Assembly (NCBI RefSeq): GCF_030499515.1
Contig: NZ_JASTWJ010000001.1
Span: 9,838,001-9,902,000 of the forward strand
From: Streptomyces sp. DT2A-34
Lineage (GTDB): Bacteria > Actinomycetota > Actinomycetes > Streptomycetales > Streptomycetaceae
Length of the DNA: 64,000 bases
Direction: 5' to 3'
Positions 59,315-64,000 of this stretch are shown here, in pieces. The stretch's first letter is position 1; each line of letters starts with the position of its first letter. Both the position numbers and the translations under genes were made by a program. The notes under the pieces were generated by a model. The model did no database searches, was not told where the DNA came from, and saw only the letters and a list, made by a program, of their open reading frames with translations.

Positions 59315-62300
59315 ATGACCGACGAGGGCACAGGCAGGATCATCACCTTCTACTCGTACAAGGGCGGCACGGGGCGGACGATGGCGCTGGCCAACACGGC
59401 CTGGATCCTGGCCTCCTCGGGCAAGAGCGTCCTGGTGGTCGACTGGGACCTCGACGCTCCGGGTCTGGACCGCTTCCTGCACCCCTTCCTGAGCGAGAGC
59501 CAGCTGCGCTCCACGCCGGGGGTGCTCGAACTGGTCAGCCGCTCCACCCAGTTCATGCTCCAGGCCCTGAACATGGCCGAGCAGACGCGTCAGCTCGAAC
59601 TGGATTCCGAACTGTCGGCCGCGGCCGACGCCTGGGCGAGCGACGGGATCGCGCTCAACAGCTGCCTCATCCAGGTCGACTGGGAGTTCCCCGAGGGCGG
59701 CCAGCTCTCCTACCTCCCGGCCGGCACGAAGAACAAGGGCTACCTCTCGGCGTTCTCGCAGTTCAACTGGAAGCCCTTCATGGACGGGCCGCCGGCGACC
59801 AGGTTCCTGGAAGGTCTCAAGCGCGAGTTCGTCGAGAACTTCGACTACGTCCTCATCGACAGCCCTACCGGACTCAACGACATCTCCGACATCTGCACCG
59901 TCAACCTGCCCAACGTTCTCGTCACTTGCTTCACCCCCAGCAGCCAGAGCATCGAGGGCGCGGCCGGCGTCGCCGAACGCATCGACGGGATGCTGTACGG
60001 CAACCGGGACATCAGGATCCTGCCCGTGCCCATGCGGGTGGAGAACGCCGAGGCGGACCGGCTGAACGCCGCCCGGGGACAGATCCAGTACCGCTTCGAC
60101 CGGATCGTGCGCAAGCACATCACCGACCGGGACCCGGAGGACTACTGGGGAAGCGTGGAGATCCCCTACCGGCCCATCTACTCCTACGAGGAGACGCTCG
60201 CCCCGTTCCGCGAGCAACCCGGGGACCCCAAGAGCCTGCTGGCCGCCTACGAGAGACTCACCGAGGTCATCACGGACGGCCGGGTCGTCTCGATACCCCG
60301 AATCGACGAGACGCTGCGCCGCAAGACCCTCGACCGGTACACCCGCCACCGCCCGCCGCGCATCTCCGACGTCTACGTCAGCTTCGTTCCCCAGGACCGG
60401 AGTTGGGCCAACTGGGCGGGCGCGGTTCTGGAACAGGCCGGTTTCAGGGTCTGCCTGGCGCAGGAGGGTACGGCCGAGGGCGCCCAGGGCGGGGACGAGA
60501 TCGAAAGCGGCGTCGAGTCGGCCTCTCGCACCCTGGTCATCTTCTCCGAGACCTACCTGAGGTCGTCCCGCTTCCGCACCACCTGGGAGGCGGTCCACGC
60601 GGAGGGCGACCGGCGCTCGCACCAGCTGGTCTCGATGCAGGTCGACCGGATGCTGTCACTGGACGCGCCCTTCACGGAACAGCTCGCCGACATGACCCGT
60701 TGCGACACCGGAGAGGCGGCCCGTGAGGCCCTGCTGGCCGCCTTCGGCCGCACCCCGGAGTCACTGACGCGCAATCACTTCACCGGGGTCGAGTCGAAGC
60801 TGCCCCGCTACCCGGGCGCTGAACCTCCGGTCTTCGCGGTCCCGATGCGCACGTCGTCCTTCACCGGACGGACGGAGCTGCTGGAGGGCGTCCGGGAGAA
60901 GCTGTGGAGCGAGGACAACCGCGCTCTCGTGCTCAAGGGCATGGGCGGCGTGGGGAAGACCTTGTTGGCCCAGGAGTTCGCCTACCGCTACAAGAGCGAC
61001 TACGACGTCATCTGGCACATCCAGGCCGAGCAGAGGCTCCTGGCCGTCGAGCAGTACGCGGCCATGGCCGAGCAACTGGGTTTGCCCGTGCGGACGAATC
61101 CCACCGACACCGCCAAGGCGGTGTACGAAGCGCTCAACCACGGTGAGCCGTACGGCAGTTGGCTGCTGATCCTCGACAACGTCACGGAGGCCGGCTACCT
61201 CCCCGAGTTCATGATGGACGGCCGGGGTGGCCACATCCTGATCACCAGCCAGCGCGCCGAGGGCTGGGGACGTCTCGTGGACACCGTCGACGTCCCCGTG
61301 TTCGAGCGGGACGAGAGCATCGCCCACCTGCACAGCCGACTGCCCGACTGCGGCTGGACGGAGGCCGACCAGATCGCGGAGGCCCTGGGTGACCTGCCGA
61401 TCGCGATCTCACGCGCCGCGGCCTATATCGAGCAGACCGGAGTCGACGTCCGCAGCTACATCAAGCAACTCCAGCCCCAGGCCACCGGAGCCCCGGACGA
61501 CAACACGGTCGGCGAAGTCGTCAGTTCGAGCACCTACACCTGGGAGCTCGCCCTCGGACAGCTGAGGGAGAAGTTCCCGTCCGCGGTGAAGCTCCTGCAG
61601 ATCTGCTCGTACTACAGCCCCGAGCCGATCTCCATGGATCTGCTGGAAGGCTTCGAGGTTTCCCGGGCACTCGGCGGGGTCCGCACGGTCTCCCGCGCCT
61701 ACAAGGAGCTGAGCAGGTTCTCCCTGGTCACGGTGGACCGCGGGACCCGGAGCGTGACGGTGCACCGGATGATGCAGATCGCCATGCGGGAGGAGATGAC
61801 CGACGCGGAGCGCGAGGCGGCGCAGGAAGTGGTGTACCGCTCGCTGATCGCCGCCAGGCCGAGCGGTGACGACCCCGAGAACCCCAACACCTGGGAGAAG
61901 TACCGCATCATCTGGCCGCATCTCGGCACCCCGTGGGCCCAGACCACGGCCGACGAGGGCATCAGGGAACTCTTCGTGGACCGGGTGCGCCAATTGCGCC
62001 GTCGTGGCGAGCTGTCCCAGGCCATGGACTACAGCTGCCGGCGCGTGGACGCCTGGTCCGCGGGGGGCTCGCCGGACGAACGCTGGACGCTCCACATGCG
62101 TTTCCAGATCGCCAACATCCTGCGCGCCCAGGGCATATACGAGGAGTCATTCTCCCTCGACCAGGAGGTCCTGGAGCGACAGCTCGCCGTGCTCGACGAC
62201 GTGGACGACCAGCACATCCTCATGACCACCGGTAGCATCGCGGCCGATCTGCGGGGCCTCGGCCGGCTGACGGAGGCACTGCGGTACGACGAGGAGACGT

Positions 62301-63307
62301 ACCAGAGGTACGAGCTCATCTACGGTGAGGACCACGCGCGCACCCTCAGCGCGGCCAACAACCTCGCGGTCGCCCTACGCCTCTCCGGCGACTGCTACAG
62401 GGCCCGCGAACTGGACCGCAGCACGCTGGAACTGCGTGAGGCGATCCAGCTCCACGACCATCCGCTGACCATCGAGTCCGCGGTGAACCTCGGCCGCGAC
62501 CTGCGTGACTGCGGTGACTACGAGGAATCCGTCACCCTGCTGAAGCGCGCCTACGAGCGCTGTCTGCGCAACCCTCGTCTCACCCAGGGCTCACCCACCG
62601 TACTCAACACGGCCAAGGGGCTGGCCGGTTCACTGCGCGCGGCGGGCCGGCCGGTGGAGGCCGAGGAACTCGTGCGCCACGTGCTGCGGAGCACGCCCGA
62701 CGGCGAGAACGGGTCCTCCGCCGACAAGCTGCTGCTGGAGATGAGCCTGGCCGGCGACCTGGCCGCCCAGGGACGTCTCGACGAGGCGCTGGCCCTGATC
62801 CGCGGGGTCCGGGACGGTTTGAGGGACAACCTGGGAGAGGGCCACTCCCACACTGTGGCCTGTTCGGTCAACTACGCGGTCCTGCTGCTCGGTGACGTCG
62901 AGGCCATTCACCCGGAGTCGGCGGCCGAGGCACGGGAGTTGCTGCGCCGGGCCCAGGAGCAGTTCAGCGATCTCCACGGCGAGTACCACCCCCATGTGCT
63001 GATCTGCCGCGCGAACCTGGCGGTCGCGGAAGCGGCACTGGGGGAGGGGGAGGAAGCCCGACGGGACTGCTCCGAGGCGTACGAACTCCTCAAGGAGATC
63101 CTTGAGCCCACGCACCCCTCGACCCTGACCTGCGCGGGGAACCTCGCCGTCATCCTCAGCCGCCTGGGCCGGGCGGACGAGGCCCGCACCCAGCACCATG
63201 ACGCGCTGGCCGCGCTGAGCAAGCGCATCGGCAGGGAGCACCCACGGGTGCTGTCCCTCCAGGAGTGGGATCTCAGCTGCCTCGACCTGGAGCCGCACCC
63301 GATATAG
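59315..63307 (+). CDS. KGGxGR ATPase-TIR-NB-ARC-TPR protein (FxSxx-COOH-system type)
   Basis: 1330 residues from the ATG at 59315 (GGGAGG upstream). Domains in order: N-terminal MinD/ParA-like ATPase with FYSYKGGTGRTMALANTAW (residues 12-30) and VVDWDLDAPGLDRFL; a TIR-like domain at about 349-485 (SDVYVSFVPQDRSWANWAGA, LVIFSETYLRSSRFRTTWEA); an NB-ARC/STAND NTPase with LKGMGGVGKTLLAQEFAYRY (P loop at 542-549) and WLLILDNVTEAGYL; then TPR repeats to the end (AANNLAVALRLSGDCYRARE, LTCAGNLAVILSRLGRADEA). This matches the FxSxx-COOH-system tetratricopeptide protein type. Signalling or immune-like NLR function is inferred. Confidence 0.85.
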   Translation: MTDEGTGRIITFYSYKGGTGRTMALANTAWILASSGKSVLVVDWDLDAPGLDRFLHPFLSESQLRSTPGVLELVSRSTQFMLQALNMAEQTRQLELDSELSAAADAWASDGIALNSCLIQVDWEFPEGGQLSYLPAGTKNKGYLSAFSQFNWKPFMDGPPATRFLEGLKREFVENFDYVLIDSPTGLNDISDICTVNLPNVLVTCFTPSSQSIEGAAGVAERIDGMLYGNRDIRILPVPMRVENAEADRLNAARGQIQYRFDRIVRKHITDRDPEDYWGSVEIPYRPIYSYEETLAPFREQPGDPKSLLAAYERLTEVITDGRVVSIPRIDETLRRKTLDRYTRHRPPRISDVYVSFVPQDRSWANWAGAVLEQAGFRVCLAQEGTAEGAQGGDEIESGVESASRTLVIFSETYLRSSRFRTTWEAVHAEGDRRSHQLVSMQVDRMLSLDAPFTEQLADMTRCDTGEAAREALLAAFGRTPESLTRNHFTGVESKLPRYPGAEPPVFAVPMRTSSFTGRTELLEGVREKLWSEDNRALVLKGMGGVGKTLLAQEFAYRYKSDYDVIWHIQAEQRLLAVEQYAAMAEQLGLPVRTNPTDTAKAVYEALNHGEPYGSWLLILDNVTEAGYLPEFMMDGRGGHILITSQRAEGWGRLVDTVDVPVFERDESIAHLHSRLPDCGWTEADQIAEALGDLPIAISRAAAYIEQTGVDVRSYIKQLQPQATGAPDDNTVGEVVSSSTYTWELALGQLREKFPSAVKLLQICSYYSPEPISMDLLEGFEVSRALGGVRTVSRAYKELSRFSLVTVDRGTRSVTVHRMMQIAMREEMTDAEREAAQEVVYRSLIAARPSGDDPENPNTWEKYRIIWPHLGTPWAQTTADEGIRELFVDRVRQLRRRGELSQAMDYSCRRVDAWSAGGSPDERWTLHMRFQIANILRAQGIYEESFSLDQEVLERQLAVLDDVDDQHILMTTGSIAADLRGLGRLTEALRYDEETYQRYELIYGEDHARTLSAANNLAVALRLSGDCYRARELDRSTLELREAIQLHDHPLTIESAVNLGRDLRDCGDYEESVTLLKRAYERCLRNPRLTQGSPTVLNTAKGLAGSLRAAGRPVEAEELVRHVLRSTPDGENGSSADKLLLEMSLAGDLAAQGRLDEALALIRGVRDGLRDNLGEGHSHTVACSVNYAVLLLGDVEAIHPESAAEARELLRRAQEQFSDLHGEYHPHVLICRANLAVAEAALGEGEEARRDCSEAYELLKEILEPTHPSTLTCAGNLAVILSRLGRADEARTQHHDALAALSKRIGREHPRVLSLQEWDLSCLDLEPHPI

Positions 63308-63534
63308 GGGCGGACGGCTGCTGCCTCGACACCTCAGCACCACGCATAGTGGATCTTGTCGCCTCGCTTGCCTTCACGCCGCCGGTGCTGCAGCGCGCCT
63401 ACGAGCACCAAGTCCCTGTCGAAGCGGAGCGGTTGAGGGCCCGTCGGATCCGGAGTTCGCGGTTGAGAGTGTGTCACCGTCTCCGCTGGGCATACTCCGT
63501 CTGCTCAGCGGAAGCAGGGTAGAAATGGGGGTAG

Positions 63535-64000
63535 ATGGCCAGCATCCTCGTCGGCCGACGACGTGAAGTGCTGCTCCTGTCCTCGGGCCCTGTCCTCGGG
63601 GCGGCCGTGGGCGCGGTGACCAACCTGGTCACCTCCACCTGGAGTTGGTGGCTCTTCGGCGCGCTTCTGGTGCTGATCTCCCTCGCCTCCGCCGGCGCCG
63701 CCCTGGTGCCCGGCAGTGGTTCCAGCGGTGTCGGCTCCACCTACCAGAACCCTCCTTGCACCCTTCCCCCGGGCACCGCGGTGTTCGCCGGGCGTGACCG
63801 GGAACTGCGCAGACTCCTCGACGCCCGCCCGCCCAGAAGCGGCTCCCGACCCCTTGTCTGCATCATCACGGGCCGGTCGGGCAGCGGCAAGACGGAGTTG
63901 GCCGTCCAGGCCGCGCACCTGCTCGCGGAGCGGTACCCGGCGGGGCAGCTCTTCCTCGCCTACCGCAGCCACGCCGATCCGGCCGGCCGGATCGACCCGC
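63535..64000 (+). CDS. Membrane-anchored STAND NTPase (3' end outside window)
   Basis: An open frame from the ATG at 63535 runs off the right edge with about 155 residues visible. Two hydrophobic segments come first (LLLSSGPVLGAAVGAVTNLV, WWLFGALLVLISLASAGAAL). Then FAGRDRELRRLLDARPPRSG leads into a P loop VCIITGRSGSGKTELAVQAA and LLAERYPAGQLFLAYRSHAD, as in NB-ARC/STAND NTPases. It follows the TIR-TPR protein by 230 bases on the same strand. Only the start is visible; a TPR or WD repeat tail would be expected. Confidence 0.7.
   Translation, partial: MASILVGRRREVLLLSSGPVLGAAVGAVTNLVTSTWSWWLFGALLVLISLASAGAALVPGSGSSGVGSTYQNPPCTLPPGTAVFAGRDRELRRLLDARPPRSGSRPLVCIITGRSGSGKTELAVQAAHLLAERYPAGQLFLAYRSHADPAGRIDP

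Overview
The window is high-GC actinomycete DNA, almost certainly Streptomyces. Gene style (GTG starts, GGAGG ribosome sites, ATGA overlaps), the regulator families, a terpene gene cluster, a telomere-protein (Tap-like) relic and large STAND/TPR proteins all fit. The density of broken genes, transposase stumps and deletion joints suggests a variable part of a linear chromosome (arm) or a large accessory region.

Region 1 (about 1-32 kb) is a patchwork of aromatic and carbonyl catabolism. Much of its left part is decayed: fragments of a SpoIIE phosphatase, an SDR, CaiB/citryl-CoA lyase genes, an mmsA-like dehydrogenase, an intradiol dioxygenase and an LLM oxidoreductase, together with IS110 stumps and one intact TnpB element. 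The intact core is a tightly overlapping minus-strand run (20.8-14.5 kb) encoding a GalB/LigY-like PIG-L hydratase, a VanB-like reductase, a Rieske oxygenase, an alpha/beta hydrolase, a muconolactone-isomerase-like protein, an SDR and LigA/LigB extradiol dioxygenase subunits. Next to it lie an acyl-CoA synthetase, a NarL-type two-component pair, an SDR, an IclR regulator, two aldehyde dehydrogenases and a secreted beta-propeller-like protein. Several palindromic operator candidates can be read directly.

Region 2 (32-36 kb) is a PadR-linked group: a GDSL hydrolase, a YhgE/ABC-2-like membrane protein, PadR and a SnoaL-like protein. Two intergenic regions share an operator-like sequence. Region 3 (36-41 kb) is a mobile-element scar with IS3 and IS982 remnants, a thioester-reductase gene fused to an IS3 orfB stump, and a DoxX-like gene with an in-frame stop.

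Region 4 (40.6-50.8 kb) is a diterpenoid gene cluster that carries its own MEP-pathway genes: dxs, ispG, a FAD oxidoreductase, a GGPP-type synthase, ispH, a DxDD class II cyclase, a class I terpene synthase and the stump of a P450. MEP enzymes supply IPP/DMAPP, the prenyl synthase makes the chain, and the two cyclases presumably build a labdane-type skeleton. A tandem-duplicated scrap of the class II cyclase is fused to a HAD-like start.

Region 5 (51.7-64 kb) begins with an HTH/TPR regulator. It then holds what I consider the most novel locus: a SPASM radical-SAM peptide maturase translationally coupled to a 62-residue peptide, a putative 2OG-Fe(II) oxygenase, and a 66-residue peptide coupled to a GNAT acetyltransferase. 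I read this as a candidate undescribed RiPP system. The window ends with a Tap relic, a small membrane protein, a 1330-residue KGGxGR ATPase-TIR-NB-ARC-TPR protein of the kind associated with FxSxx-COOH systems, and the start of a second membrane-anchored STAND NTPase.

Everything here was read by eye from sequence; no searches were run. Frameshifts could in part be sequencing errors, but many broken genes also show deletions, fusions or truncations, which argue for real decay.
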